Shown here one piece after another: positions 26,776 through 39,788 of a stretch of DNA of 64,000 nt. Below the pieces are notes generated by a model, which had not been told where the DNA came from, ran no database searches, and saw only the letters and a program-made list of their open reading frames with translations. The stretch covers positions 31,461,580 to 31,525,579 of the forward strand of contig CM052355.1 of assembly GCA_028551475.1 (NCBI GenBank). Reading direction: 5' to 3'. The position numbers and the translations under genes were made by a program. Source of the stretch: Casuarina equisetifolia (taxonomy: Eukaryota > Streptophyta > Magnoliopsida > Fagales > Casuarinaceae). Position 1 is the stretch's first letter. Each line of letters begins with the position of its first letter.

Positions 26776-29700
26776 ATGGCGATGGTTTCTTCAAAAATAC
26801 TTTTTTTCCTGTTTGCTATTGTCATATTAATAGCTCAAGCCACCACCCAGCCAAACTTCACATACCATTTCTGCTTGAAAGCTGAAGGTAGTCATAATCT
26901 CACTACGATCAGTTCCAAGGATGGCTCCAAACACTTACTCGCCTCCCTCCTCACGGAATGCGAGACCAACAACGGATTCTGCAATTTCACTTTCGGCCAA
27001 GACCCTGGCAAAGTTTTCGCAGTTGGACTCTGTCGAGGAGATCTTAAGCAAGATGTTTGTCTTAGTTGTATCAATGACGCAGTATCGGCTCTGCTACAAC
27101 TTTGTCCGAAGGACGCAATAGGATGGTATGACAACCGCTCGATCCGATTCTCCAGCCATTCCATGCTCGGCCTCATGGAAGATGCTCCTCCTTTCGTTGT
27201 TTGGAACAAAACGAACGTATCTGACGAAAATGGTTACAGTCTTGCCGTAAAGACCGAGTTAGATGGCATGATAAGTAAAGCTGCATCAGGTGGGTTCTCT
27301 CAAGTTTGCGACGAGAACCTCGATCGCCCCGAACCACAGCAAAATATATGTGCTTGTACAATGCACTCCTGATTTGTCCGAGAAACAATGCAGTAGTTGT
27401 TTAGAAACGATCGCTGCACAAATTCCACAATGTTGTCTTGGGCAGGAGGGTGCGAAATATTATACCCCAAGCTGTAATTTTAGGTACGAGAGCTACCCTT
27501 TCTTTGACCTTACAGCTGTTTCATTGGCGCCGCCGCCACGGCCGCCATGGCCGCCACCGCCTGTCTTGCTTAGCACCAAAAAAGGTGCAGTAATCCCCAT
27601 ACACCCATGTCCCTGAAAAGGACTCTTATTTATTTATTCATTGCTATGGTGCAGAATAGGAATGGACTTGACAACAGCATTCAATTACTGTTCTTTTGAT
27701 CTTTTTACTGTTCTGATTTATTTGTTGTTGTGTGATGGTGATTCCGATGTTTATGAAAGAGAACATAATTTTTTCAAGTTTGTCAGCCGGATGTTACTGA
27801 CTAAATCAAGTTCAGCAGTTGAAGTGTTTTCACAGTAACATGCTCTTGGTTTTCACAGGGAAGGAGAGAAAATCGAAGTGCGATCATCATAATAGTTACT
27901 GCCACTCTTGCACTGATGCTACTTCTTGCTAATATTTGCATATTTTTGTGGAGAAAGCGAAAGGATAAAGTTGCGAGTAAGTTCATACTAGTTTATTTGT
28001 TGCATATTATTTTTTTTAGTATGGGATGCACAGAAGTTCTGTACTTCTTTGTAGTACTTGGACAGAGTATTAACAGCAGTTGGCTCATTCCGAAAATGGA
28101 AATGATTTCCTCAGTGATGATTGAACTGCTTGGCATGTGTACGAGTCATTCTTTTTTTTTTTCCCCAAAAAGAATTATATCCAAATTTACCAGATATTAT
28201 TACTAACTTTTTCAGAAAAAAGTCTATCCAAGATTAAAACATTGTAAGCCATAGTTTGTTATATGCTTTCACAAGGAGTAAAGGATATTCAAAGCAAGTA
28301 ATTATATAAGAAAATGCTTATATTTGTTTGCATTAATTCTTTTTCAATAAGAGCGAAGGTCTCTGTAAAGCGGGATCATAAAAATATAGCAAATATTTTG
28401 TTTAGTCTTTTCTATAAGTAATTGCTCCCCCCTTTTTAAGCTTCTTTGCTTTCGCTGTGTTACTCTTGACGAAGATGATATGTAGTCACCTCTCCGTAAT
28501 GTAGACGAGGATCCCATAGTTGTGGAGGAGATAACAAGTGACGACTTCTTGCAATTCCCTCTCGATACTATTAAAGTTGCCACAAACAACTTTTCAGACA
28601 TGAACAAGCTTGGGAGAGGAGGATTTGGGTTAGTGTATAAGGTAAAGAAAACATTTTGATAAGAATAAAATAAATTATCACAATTATTTGTTAAAATTTT
28701 GACCAATATATTTACTTCTTTATAAGTTAGCTAGAAGTTTTGTAAGTTAGTTTTGGTTTTAAATATATGCAGGGTATGCTTTCTAGTACACAAGAAATAG
28801 CTGTGAAAAGACTATCAAGAAACTCTATACAAGGCGATTTTAAATTTAAGAAAGAAGTCTTACTAGTGGCCAAACTCCAACATCGGAATCTAGTTAGACT
28901 CTTCGGATTTTGCTTGGAAAGAGATGAAAAACTTCTTATCTATGAATTTGTACCTAATAGAAGTCTTGACCATTATATATTTGGTATGGTTCAATTCTTA
29001 TTCTTGTTGAGATATTTATTCAAATGTTGCACTCAAAATACTTTCATTTAAATATGAAAAAATAAAACTTTAAATATTTTAGTAATAATCTCTTTTTTGA
29101 ATATACAGATGCACTAAAACGTGCATATTTGGATTGGGAAAGTTACAATAAAATTGTAATGAGTATTACTCATGGGCTTTTATACCTTCATAAGGATTCT
29201 AGACTTCGTATCACTAACATTCTATTAGATACAACAATGGATCCTAAATTTTCAGATTTTGGCATGGCAAGATTGGTTGTTCTGGATCAAACAACAGGCA
29301 ATACAAATAGAATTGTCGAAACTTTGTAAGTAGAGTTAATTTCTATTGCTAATGGCTACAACTAAGCATTTTTTTATGATTAATTTAAATAGAAAAATGA
29401 AATGAAGAAAGTAGTAAAAAAACCCTAAACAAAGATAGAAATTAATTTTATCATTCAAACTAAAGCAAGAGTATTGATATTATTTTATAGTGGATATATG
29501 GCTCTAAAATATGCAATGTTTGGACAATTTTCAACAAAGTCAGATGTCTTCAGCTTTGGCATCCTAATTCTGGAGATTGTAAGTGGTAAAAGAATCACTA
29601 GCTTTTACGATGATGAACACCTTTTCAATTATGTGAGTATACATATTATTTGGTGCATTCTTTTTTTTAAGTTTTTAGAAGTAAAAAAAAAAAATTTTAC

Positions 29701-30060
29701 ACAATTGTTTCTTTGACATGTATATGTTGTTTGATATATTTGTTTAGACATGGAGAAATTGGAAAGAGGGGAACAGCTTGTAACCTCATAGATCCCACAT
29801 TACAAAAGAGTGGTCCAATAGCTAAAATGATGAGATGCATTCATATTGCTCTATTATGTGTTCAACATAATGTTTCTGACAGACCAAACATGGCTTCGGT
29901 TATTCTTATGCTTAAGAGTGACTCTATGGCTCTTCCTTAGCCAACAGAGCCTGCAAGCTTTCTCCAAAGTAGGATTCAATTAGCCACACCAAAGCAACCA
30001 GGAATCAATGGTGAGGTAACTAATAATGAGGTTTCAATAACCAAGTTATATCCTCGGTAA
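26776..30060 (+). pseudogene. Cysteine-rich receptor-like kinase, copy B, pseudogene
   Basis: All seven exons align with CRK1: 26776-27584, 27859-27977, 28505-28641, 28773-28983, 29109-29325, 29491-29632 and 29748-30060. Lesions: an extra G near 27292 shifts the frame after the first DUF26 domain, so the ATG frame stops at 27370-27372 after 198 codons. Two A residues are missing near 27870 in exon 2. A 21 bp in-frame deletion in exon 5 removes the catalytic loop HRDLKAS (RLRI joins TNILL). The activation segment reads GYMALKY instead of [11 protein letters not shown] at 29938-29940 truncates the C-terminus. Any full-length product would be kinase-dead. The surviving 5' frame still encodes a signal peptide plus one DUF26 domain. 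The Pro-rich juxtamembrane linker (PPPRPPWPPPP) is longer than in CRK1. Confidence 0.95.
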
Positions 30061-31100
30061 TGTTGTAAAAGAAGACAAATGGTAACCTGTAAGGTAAATT
30101 TCACTTGGAACAATCTATTAACTAGAAACTGAATCCTTTATACAGTTCATTAGATGGACATAGACCACCATACATAATGTTGTAGTGATTGCTAGTGGGA
30201 AGAAGTTTCTGGGAAATCAATTCCAACGACATAAAAATTCTGTTAAGTGGTGGGAAAGCATTTTCTTTGTCAAAAAAATTAAATTCAAATGTTAGGAGGA
30301 ATTGTCATGATATGATATTTGTTAGAGCTATTTTAATTACTTCTAGTCTTCATTCTTTTTTTACAATTCTTTTAAATCTCGTGTCAATCAAAAGTTGGTA
30401 TTTCTGTGAAGATAGAGTGAATGAGGTGCAAAGTTGAAAAGCCAATTGAAGACGAGAATAAAATTAAGTAATATCAATTAAGTGCATACATGACAATAAA
30501 TAAAACTTAAAGAATCTATATAAGTGAATGTGTCATAAAAGCTAAATTAGAACAAGTTGTTACAACGTAAATCTATTAAGATCATGTGTTACTAGTTTTT
30601 TATTCTTCAGCACTGTCCTACTTTGTGGGGCTTGAAAGACCTTACCCCAAAATGAATGGCACCATAGACACAAGGGATAAGATGAGATTTTTTCTAACAT
30701 AAGCGTAAAGAGAATTACCTTTGATGGAAAGACATCTAACCAATAAACTTAGCACTTTAACTTCCACCTACAGCGATTTATCTTTACTATCTTTTGGATA
30801 AAACAGAAGCATGACATACTTGTACAAGAACTTCAACTCACAAAGGCTCCATTATTCAAATTATCATATAAATCATCTATACTTCATTCTTTTGCCTGGT
30901 AAGTGACATTCTCTATAATTAATCTAACAATTCGAGTTTCATATATTGGTTAGTCTAGAACCTAAATGATCTTATGATCTGTTGTCAACATGGCAAAATG
31001 ATTTCATAAACGTCTACATATTAGTACTTTGAATTGATGAAGAATTGGATTTTAGATAGACTTCATTCTTGGCAGCACTATATCAATTCAACCAAAAATG
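30061..31100. other. CRK2 3' flank
   Basis: Matches 7585-8570 of copy A up to about 31015. No gene is seen. Confidence 0.6.
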
Positions 31101-31109
31101 TTGATAATT

Positions 31110-31895
31110 GTGGACTACATGATACAAAGAAGGGTTTCCATGTCTCTAGCTCCTAGACAATTCTATTTAGGCTAATCCTTTTTTCATGTCTAAGGAATAG
31201 AAATTTTTCTCTTATCACATGAAACCAATGAACTTCTCCCATCTGTTATGACCTAATTAGCTTGTACCATCTGAGTTTAGTGGCCCTCCCTTTGGCTGTA
31301 TCCTTTAACTCCCTTTATTTATTGCACATGAAGCACTAGGTGTGATAGAATAGCCAACACGTGTCACGACATAAAGAAATCAGTCATTACATGGTAATTA
31401 AATAGGGGCCAACTTGGCTTCTTACCCACCACACAGCCACAGTGGGTAAGTTTCTGCGTGTAGTTTTCTTTGGATTCCTTATTCTCAAGTTACATAAAAA
31501 CATATTAGCATTTATCAAACAAAGTTGCTTAGCCAACTAGCTCAGTAATGAGTTAGTAGAAACTCTAATAATGAAACTTGAGTTGGGAACCTCAAAAATA
31601 TTTCAATTGTCATTTTTGAGCTTAAGTAATAAATGTTTAATTCTAATAAATAAGGAAAAAATAAATCAACTAGTTCAACTTTTCTTAATCTACTACAAAT
31701 GTGGACACTTAAAAAGCTTCAATATGTGACCTTAATTTTGTTAGGGCATACCAAGCTTGTCAACATTTTAATTTAATGATCATGGAGTAGGAGTTAGGGG
31801 TGATAGATTCATGGCCATACATCTCACATCCAAAACACAATTGATCTTGATGCCTAGCAAGTAGTAGCCTTCAGATTGACCAATGATTTATCCCT
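31110..31895 (+). pseudogene. Remnant of an additional PME copy
   Basis: The upstream module (31130-31290) is followed after a large deletion by the last ~50 bp of exon 1 (GGCTTCTTACCCACC... to the donor GTGGGTAAGT near 31445), an intron remnant, and the first ~110 bp of exon 2 (from about 31790). Nearly all coding sequence is gone. It is closest to PME4, since it has the [15 protein letters not shown] exon end absent from PME1. It shows that the array once held one more gene. Confidence 0.75.
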
Positions 31896-31997
31896 CTCAC
31901 AATCATCTTAAGCGAGATGGACATTCCAACTTTCCCTTTCACAATCATCTTAAATGAGATGGATATTCCAACTTTCCCTCTCATAATCATCCTCTGG
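31891..31997. repeat. 42 bp tandem repeat (about 2.5 units)
   Basis: TCCCTCTCACAATCATCTTA-type units begin at 31891, 31933 and 31975 with a few substitutions. It sits at the junction between the PME remnant and LINE-bearing DNA. Confidence 0.85.
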
Positions 31998-32249
31998 TGA
32001 AATTGTAGGTTGAGATCTTACTTGCTACACTATGAATTTTGAAACAATGTTAGGAAATTCATTTTTTCCTTAAAACCAATTCATAAAGAAAGTAATAATT
32101 TTTTTTATGAAAGATCAAGTATTAGATATCTGTTGGATCTTATATATTCCAACATTATTACCAAAGAAAATTCAATTTTTTAGTTATAACATTCTTATTT
32201 AGACTTAAAAAAATACATTAGACAAGTTCAAAGCTCTTGCAAAAACTTA

Positions 32250-33010
32250 TTACAAGTTGTAAGCTTCACTACCTTGATTGATGAAATCTTGCCTCTCATG
32301 ATCTTCTTAATTTTAGTAATAGGGTTGACTTGTTTAGATTTTTACCATTAAATCTTTTTCTATCCTTTTCTCACCAAATGTGATACAAAGCAACTTTAAA
32401 TAATACACTGAGTAGGGACACTGCAAAACTTTTACATTTAATAACCTTGATTATCCAACATACTTTTGCTCTTCATTATTCAACTCTTCAAGATAATCTA
32501 TTTCATACCTAGCAGAACCCTCGAAATGAGACTTGTGATTCTACAATTAAAGAGTAAATGTTCTTGTAGTTCTTCTTTATGGTGGCAAAAGTTACATTAT
32601 AAGTCTACTAAGTTGTTCCATATTGCCACTTGATCTGCTGTGATTAACTTGCCTTTCAAAATGATCAAGTAGATAAAATTATACTTTGGTACTCCTTCTT
32701 TCTATACTAGTGTTGCATGTTTGGTTTTTTCTCAACTTTCTTTCAATTTTGCATAACTTTTGGTAATATTATATTCTGATCTAGTCATTTGTTGTAAAAG
32801 TTCATTTTAACTTGTAAAATGCACCTCCAACTCCAAGCTAATGATCTTTTCATCTCTACTTCTAAAAAATTTCTTCCTTTACAATTTTTTAATAGCACCC
32901 ATCTAGCCTATAATGAATTTGATGTATTGTGCACTAAAGATCATAATAGTTTCCAAACTATCACCTTATTCCAAGTGTAAATGTCTACCAATCTCAATCC
33001 TCCATAAATT
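32250..33010 (-). mobile_element. LINE (L1-type) 3' fragment
   Basis: On the minus strand the sequence encodes the C-terminal part of a non-LTR reverse transcriptase. A GGLRLVDIYTWNKV stretch (about 33000-32960) resembles the GGLG..L..WN motif after the polymerase domain. It is followed by a Trp-rich segment (WRWRC, about 32825) and a zinc-binding zf-RVT-like stretch with CHH and REH-type residues (about 32600-32520). Stops and frame changes are frequent. No poly(A) tail or target-site duplication was resolved. Confidence 0.65.
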
Positions 33011-34586
33011 TTAGGATAACAAATTTCATTCTAAGCAATTTTTGCAACATATTGCCAACTAGATATTCATGTCAATAAGAAGAATTTGATCTATTTTTCA
33101 ATTTCATATAGCATTTAATTAGGCAGCAGAAAAATTTGCAACCAATATGTTTGCTAAAAGAATAAAACACTTTTTGCTAATTGCAGTCTTCCCACATAAC
33201 CAATATGTTTAGACTCATATTCTTTAATTCTCCTTAATATTTTATCTGTTAGAATTGCATAGTCTAAATTGGAAAATCTTTTGGTAATTAAGAAACAATT
33301 GTTTGTTTATATATCAAAAATTCCACATAGATTGCAAACAATATAAGATAACGTATCAAATTTAAATGGAGATGATTATATAACATTGAAGTTTGAATAT
33401 GGTGAATCTCTTAGAGGAACATTCATGCCAAGGGTTGTACTTAAACCATAGGTCGCAATGAGATCTTACTTACTAAATTATGAATTACATAAAAACATGG
33501 CAAGTTTTATTTGTAATATGTTCAATGAAAACTATATTATTTTTGTCTTTCAAAAATTGATACTATTATATCTAATTGGTCATATTTCTATTAACAAAAT
33601 GTGCTGGTGTTGAATCATTATTTTCTCATTGGCTGCATTATAAACTTACGGAAATATAGAATCTAGAAATTCTGTATTACTCATCTTTTTCTGCTTCTCC
33701 CCTTATCTACTTAAAAATCATTATAGTTATTTTAGGCATAGTTATAAAATATTTAATAGGAAAATTTGGTTATTATTATCTAAGTACTTGCCGATGATGA
33801 TATTCTTTTTCCCTGAGTTTTTAAATGTATGCATCTATATTTTCCCACCACAAAGATGTAAGATAGAAATATTAAAATGTAAAAAGACATAGTATTGATA
33901 AGATGAAGAAATAAAAGCGGTGAAGAAATTAATAAGATGGTTGAAGGGTTTAACAAAAAATAAGTAAAATAAAATTGAGAGTATCATAGAAGCGACCAAT
34001 TAGAATAAGCATCGTTTGACAACACAGAGAAAAAAATAAAAAAGAAAGAGGACAACTAAGAAAACTAAGAAATAAATAATCATAAGTGCAATGTCTTCAA
34101 CTTTTTTTATATATAAATATGTGAATTTATTCACCTAAAAATAAGAGAAACACTTTAAAAATTGAAGATCTCCTAAAGCATATAGTTAATTAGAAATGCA
34201 GTCAATGAGATTCCAACCCAAAATACTTGTTTTACAAGCTCTCACATGAGCCCTCCTTACAATCTCAAACACTTGTATTTTTTGTTTTCCAACAAAATTA
34301 CATGTTCCATAAATAAATTTTTTGATGTAATTTTGGTAGTTTGTTCAAAAGTTCTTGTTTAGGAAATTCTACATTTAATTAATCTAGAGAGTTAAGACCC
34401 AAAACATAGAAAAAAGAGCTGTTTCTACGACTCTAGCGCCTAGCCAATTCTATTTGGGCTAATCCCTTTTTTTATGACTAAGGAATAGGAAATCTCCCAT
34501 CTGTTGTGACCAAATAACCCGGTACCATCCAAATTTGGCGGCCCTCCCTCCTTCTGCATCGTCCAACTTCCTTTTTTGTATTCCGA
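33011..34586. other. PME3 upstream region
   Basis: About 33490-33770 matches 9020-9300, and 33780-34160 matches 13500-13900 and 38760-39180. 34340-34535 is the PME upstream module (one unit). The first ~450 bp is AT-rich without recognisable content and may be more LINE. Confidence 0.6.
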
Positions 34587-36817
34587 ATGAGCACCGGGCA
34601 TCACGGAAAAAAGCCAACACCACCTTCCTTTGTTATCATCTCCACGGCCTCCCAATTCTTTCTCTCCCTCGTCCTCTTCGTCTCCCTCACCTACGCCCAA
34701 CCCTCCTCTATCTCCTCTGCCATTCAGCAGGCGTGCAAGGCTACTCGCTTCCCCACCACATGCGAGAGCTCTTTGTTTTCGTATCCTTACAACGATTCTC
34801 TCAACATCACCGCTGCCGCCATGACTGTTGCCCACCGCAACACTCAGACCGCCCACGACAATATCACCGCTATCTTGAACACCGATCGGAACCCTAACAT
34901 CATCTGCGCCGCCAAGAAGTGCATCGACCTCCTCGACTACTCCCTCTACGAGGCCCAGTTCAGCTTCTCGGTTTTCGCTCTCTCTTATGGCATAGAACAT
35001 ACCGTGCCCCCTCTCCGTTTAAAGGACGCGAGGGTCTGGATAAGCACGGCGTTGCAGTATCAATACGATTGCAGGTCGGAGCTCAACCAGACCAACGAAA
35101 ACACCAAGTTGGTGAACGAGACGCTGTCGTACCTCGACACCGGGATGTTGCTCACCAGCAATGCGCTCAGTATGCTGTTTTCCTTAGATATTTACGGGAA
35201 TGACACTGCGAAGTGGGCACCGCCGAAGACGGAGCGCGACGGCTTCTGGGAGGCAGGCGGGTCCACGGCGGGTCTCGGTGCGGGGATTCCGGAGTTTAAG
35301 GTGAACGTGACGGTCTGTACACACAACGTTAGCGGTGGGTGTTACAACAAGACACAGGATGCCGTTAACGCAGCAGGGGACAATGATTCGAACAAGAAGT
35401 TTGTGATATACATAAAAGAGGGGGTGTGCGAGGAAACGATTCGTGTTACAAGGTCGAACGTGGTTTTTTGGGGGACGGCATGGGGAGAACGGTCATTACG
35501 GGGTCACTGAACGGGATGGACAACCCCACGGTGGGTAAGTTTCTACCTGCAGTGTGCTTTGGATTCGCTATTCCCAAGTTGCATCAAAACATATCTAACA
35601 ATTACTAGACGGCCATTCATTTATAGAATTAGATAAGAAAGAGCTCTTAATTTGTCCATTTTTAGTAAGCCTTTTTTGTCTTTTTTTTAAGTAAAAATAT
35701 AAGTTTGTATTAATAAAAGATAATATACAAAAATATAGAAGCATACCATAACAATATAAGAATTACCAAAATTATGAAAAAAAAAAAAAACAAAAGTTGG
35801 AAGCCTTCAAATATTTTACTCTTGTTAAATATACTATACTCTTCTTGAAACCCGAACGTAGATAAAATATAATAAATACTTGCAAGAGTTTTATAATTTT
35901 TCAATTGCCATTTTTATAAATACATGATAATTGTACTGAAAAGTAAAAATAAAAATATAAACGTAAACATCCAACTATTTGAATTTTAGTAAATAAGGGC
36001 AAAATAAGACAACTAGTTCAAATTTTGTTTGACACTCAAGAAGCTTCTATGTTTGTCATAGATCTGCAAGTGACATTGAAGCTTGTCAATGTTCTAATTT
36101 AATGATTGTGGAGCAGGAGTTAAGGGCAACGAATTCATGGCCAAAGGTCTCACAATCCAGAACACGGCTGGTCCTGATGCCCAGCCAGCGGTAACATTCA
36201 AATTGATGAGTGATTTAGCTATCGTTGAGGAGTGTGAATTTTTAGGCAACCAAGGGACTCTCTACACTCAACTCTTCCGCCAGTTTTACAAGTCCTGCCG
36301 CATCGAAGGCAATGTGGATTTCATTTTTGGAAACTCTGCGGCAGTCTTCCAAGATTGCCAAATCTTGGTCCGGCCTCGGCAACTCAAACCGGAGGAAGGC
36401 GAGAAAAATACCATCACTGCAATTGGAAGGCTCGACCCTGCCCAACCGACGGGATTTGTTTTCCAAAACTGCTTGATCAATGGCACAGAGGAGTACATGG
36501 GAACGTATAATAGCAAACCCCAAGTACACAACACCTTCTTGGGGAGGCCATGGAACGAGTACTCGAGAACAGTTTTCATAAATTGTACCTTAGAAGCTCT
36601 TGTTTCACCACAGGCCTGGATGCCATGGGATGGTGACTTTGCACTAAAAACGCTTTACTTTGCGGAATACGGAAACACTGGACCAGTTTCTAATTTGTCC
36701 CAGAGGGTACCATGGAGCAGCTTGATTCCTGCAGAGCACATTCAAACATATTCCGTCGACAATTTCATCCTAGGAGACAATTTCACAAGCAATGTGAAGG
36801 TACTTCAGGGGGATTAA
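34587..36817 (+). pseudogene. PME51-like pectinesterase, copy B (PME3), frameshifted
   Basis: Partner of PME1. Exon 1 ends 35534; exon 2 is 36117-36817, the same 701 bp as PME1. The ancestral start is ACG (34644-34646) instead of ATG. An upstream in-frame ATG at 34587 is open because the TAA present at that place in PME1 is lost here; it would add a hydrophilic leader before the signal peptide. Near 35466-35475 a G run is one base shorter than in PME4, shifting the frame shortly before the exon end. Exon 2 itself is open. QDTL is QGTL and the Gln of QAVA is Pro, as in PME1, so these changes predate the duplication. The single-base frameshift in a homopolymer could also be a sequencing error, but the start-codon loss is independent. 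Confidence 0.85.
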
Positions 36818-37920
36818 GTGAGAAGAAGAGTGGGGATTTATTCACACTTGCTAATCAAATGAAGAGTGGCTTTACAAGTATGGAAAAAGCTGACGGGCCT
36901 AATCCTATTTGGTTCAAAAATTAGATGAGGATATTGTGTCTACAACTCAAAAAATATTAGGAGATTACAAATTCTTTGGCCAGGGCGTGTTTTGATTGCA
37001 GGTCTCCTTGGCGGAGTTTATGGCTTGAACATGATGAGGTTTTCCATAAACTATGAGTGGTTTTCTATGAATGGTTGCTGAGTTGGTAATCATTGAGATT
37101 GCTTTGGGATCGCCTGCTTCTACTGGATACATCTGTTGGGTTTTTTTTTTTTTAAATCAATGGATGCAAAACTTGAAAAATAAAATGACGTTGAAATGGC
37201 TATTTACATGTTCTCCGGTTCCACAATGCCCATAATATAATTAAAAAAGATTATGGTTTTTTTTTTCTGGTTAAGTGAAAGTGTTTGGGATATATGATGT
37301 CAAATCTAAAACTTAGGTACTGGCATGTGGACAATCATTTTATGTGACACCACATATGGTCATACCTAAGTCCATGATGCACATGGTGATTCTCTTACTC
37401 TTTTTTTTTTTTTCTATAACCACTGTGAATAAAGTTATAGACTTCTTGAGTGTTATCACGATGGAAGTCCTACATGTAAATTGTAATTCACAACTTGATT
37501 TTATTTATCTGAACCATAGATTCTAATGTTATGTTTAAATTTATAGGTCTGATTAATATTTTTTATTTTTAAAGAAAAAATTTACTATGAGTTGTAAACA
37601 TTATGGAGCATTCTAACACATCTTGCTATTGAAAACATATCAAAAAAATTTCCAACAAAAGCATGAAAATGAATCAACAAACAAGTGATGACCTCCGATA
37701 CTTTTCTTAAGCCACAAAAGCAAGGGGGAACACCAAATAGTTCAATGATACAAGCATGATATCTAGAAAATTTTCAAAACCTGTGGTCCCTCAAATAAGA
37801 TGTAAGACCAAATAGCTGCAACTGGTGTATCGTAAAAACATGATACATCATTATTTGGTTTTTAAAATAATTAAAATAAAAATAAAAATAAAAATAAAAT
37901 AAAAAAGGAAAGAAAAAACC
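36818..37920. other. PME3 3' flank with extra sequence
   Basis: 36818-37010 and 37690-37920 match the PME1 flank. About 37030-37690 is AT-rich DNA absent from copy A. No element ends or coding sequence are recognised in it. Confidence 0.5.
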
Positions 37921-38443
37921 AATGCATTGTGACATACCAAAAGAACCACTAGCGTTCTCTTCACTGAAAGTGGAGGTGCCTTGGTACCCAAAAATAGTTG
38001 GATTTGCAGGATCTTGATATTAGGCATGAGTATGGCCATCGTATCTATGCTTGTAGTCGTTGTGGGAAGAAGCAGGCTGGGGGACATAGAACATCACCCG
38101 TCCACGACAGTGGTGTTGATTGTAGCAATGGTTAGAGAAATCTTGGTGCTGGAGAATGTGAGGCAAATGCCAGAGCTCGTGCGTATGTGAAAATCATAGG
38201 ACTTAATTTTGAATATGAAACGACCAAGATCAACTCTCTTTAAAAGGTTCTCTTCAGAAGAGAAATTTTTTAAACTTAAGTACTCTTATCTCTAATGTGC
38301 AACTCTATTATTCAATAATCATGACACCACAATTTCTTTGTAACTTTTAGTTTTTGAAGTGCACCTTTGACCTTGCTCTCGCAGCCATCACAATCCATGT
38401 ATACTTGCATCTCTATGGTCTGATGAAAGATGATTGAACTCAT
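37921..38443 (-). pseudogene. HIPP pseudogene, copy B
   Basis: Counterpart of 12668-13183: an ATG at 38443 with the same HMA start (MDCDGCESKVKGALQ), the same missing middle exon, and the Tyr/His-rich tail. Extra damage here: a TAA within the HTHAYYQDP segment (near 38020), loss of the terminal stop, and a C-terminus reading GSFGM with no CaaX cysteine. Confidence 0.73.
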
Positions 38444-39788
38444 GTCATTAGTTACTGGATGAGCTGGTTTGAAGTTGTTTTTCCATCATGTTCATACTGT
38501 CATGCCATTCTTTCTTTATTTTCTAATCTTAGCAAAGATTATAGAACTAGAAATCAAAAAATTTGGAAAATGTATCCAACAAAACAAGCTTTTATTACTT
38601 TAAACCCATTTAAAGAAAATCATCTAAAAAAAGAGAAAGATTTTAATACAAATTATGTTTTTCCTATTTTTCTGAGTAAGAAAGCTTTCACCCTTCATAA
38701 AACTGGTTTATAAGATTTTTAAAAAGATATCATAGCAAGATATAAACACCCACATAGTTTGGTTATTGGCAGCTAAGTACCTACCTATGATGATATTCTT
38801 TTTCCCTAAGTTTTTCAATGTATAAATACATGTTTTCCCACAACAAAGATTTGAAATTAAAAAATAAGAAATATTAAAATGTAAAAAGCCATAAAATTGA
38901 TTATATGAAGAAATTAACAACCTACTTTTAAAAGCAATGAAGAAATTAATAAGATGGTTGAAGGGCTTAACAAAAAATAGGTAAAATAAAATTGAGAGTA
39001 TCATAGAAGTGACCAATACAAATACGTATTGCTTGACAATATAGAGAGAAGGAAATGAAAAAGAAAGAGGAAAACTAAGAAAACCAAGAAATAAATAATC
39101 ATAAGTACAACATTTTCAACTTTTACATATAGGTGTATAAATATGTAAGTTTATTCATTTAAAAATAAAAAACACTTTAAAAATTGAAGATGTAACTTGC
39201 CTTCCTTCAAAAGACCACTAGTCATTAGGTTATTAAGTTAAATCAATGATTTGTCATCGTAATAGATAGCAATAACTATATAGTGGCTCCATTCCAAAGT
39301 ATACCTAAGTCAATCATAAATATAGCTGAAGGAATTCAAACTTAGTATACTTGCTTTACAAAATCTCTTATCTGAATCTTCATTACGATCTTAAACACTT
39401 GTATCTTTTATAAAATAAAAAAAAATTGATGTAATGAAATTCTTGTTGTCAAAAATTCTTGATGTAACGAATCTTCATTACCATTTTGGTACTTTGTTGT
39501 TCAAAATTCTTGTTTGGGCAATTCTATATTATTTTAGAGAGTTAAGACACAAAACATGGAAGAAAGAGGTGTTTCTAGTCCAGCCAATTTTATTTGGGCT
39601 AATCCCTTCTTTTATGGCTAAGGAATAGGAGATTTTTCTTTTGTTACATGAATCCAAAGCTCTTCTTCCATCTGTTGTGACTAAATAAGCCGGTACCGTC
39701 CAAGTTTGGCAGCCTTCCCTTCCCCTCCATCCTCCAGCTCCCTTTATGTATTCCGAATTCTTTCATATACACCTTTGTTATCATCTCC
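38444..39788. repeat. PME4 upstream region
   Basis: Matches 13184-14522. The PME upstream module is present as one unit at about 39490-39715. A CCTTTGTTATCATCTCC stretch directly before the ATG is shared with PME1 and PME3. No gene is seen. Confidence 0.65.
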
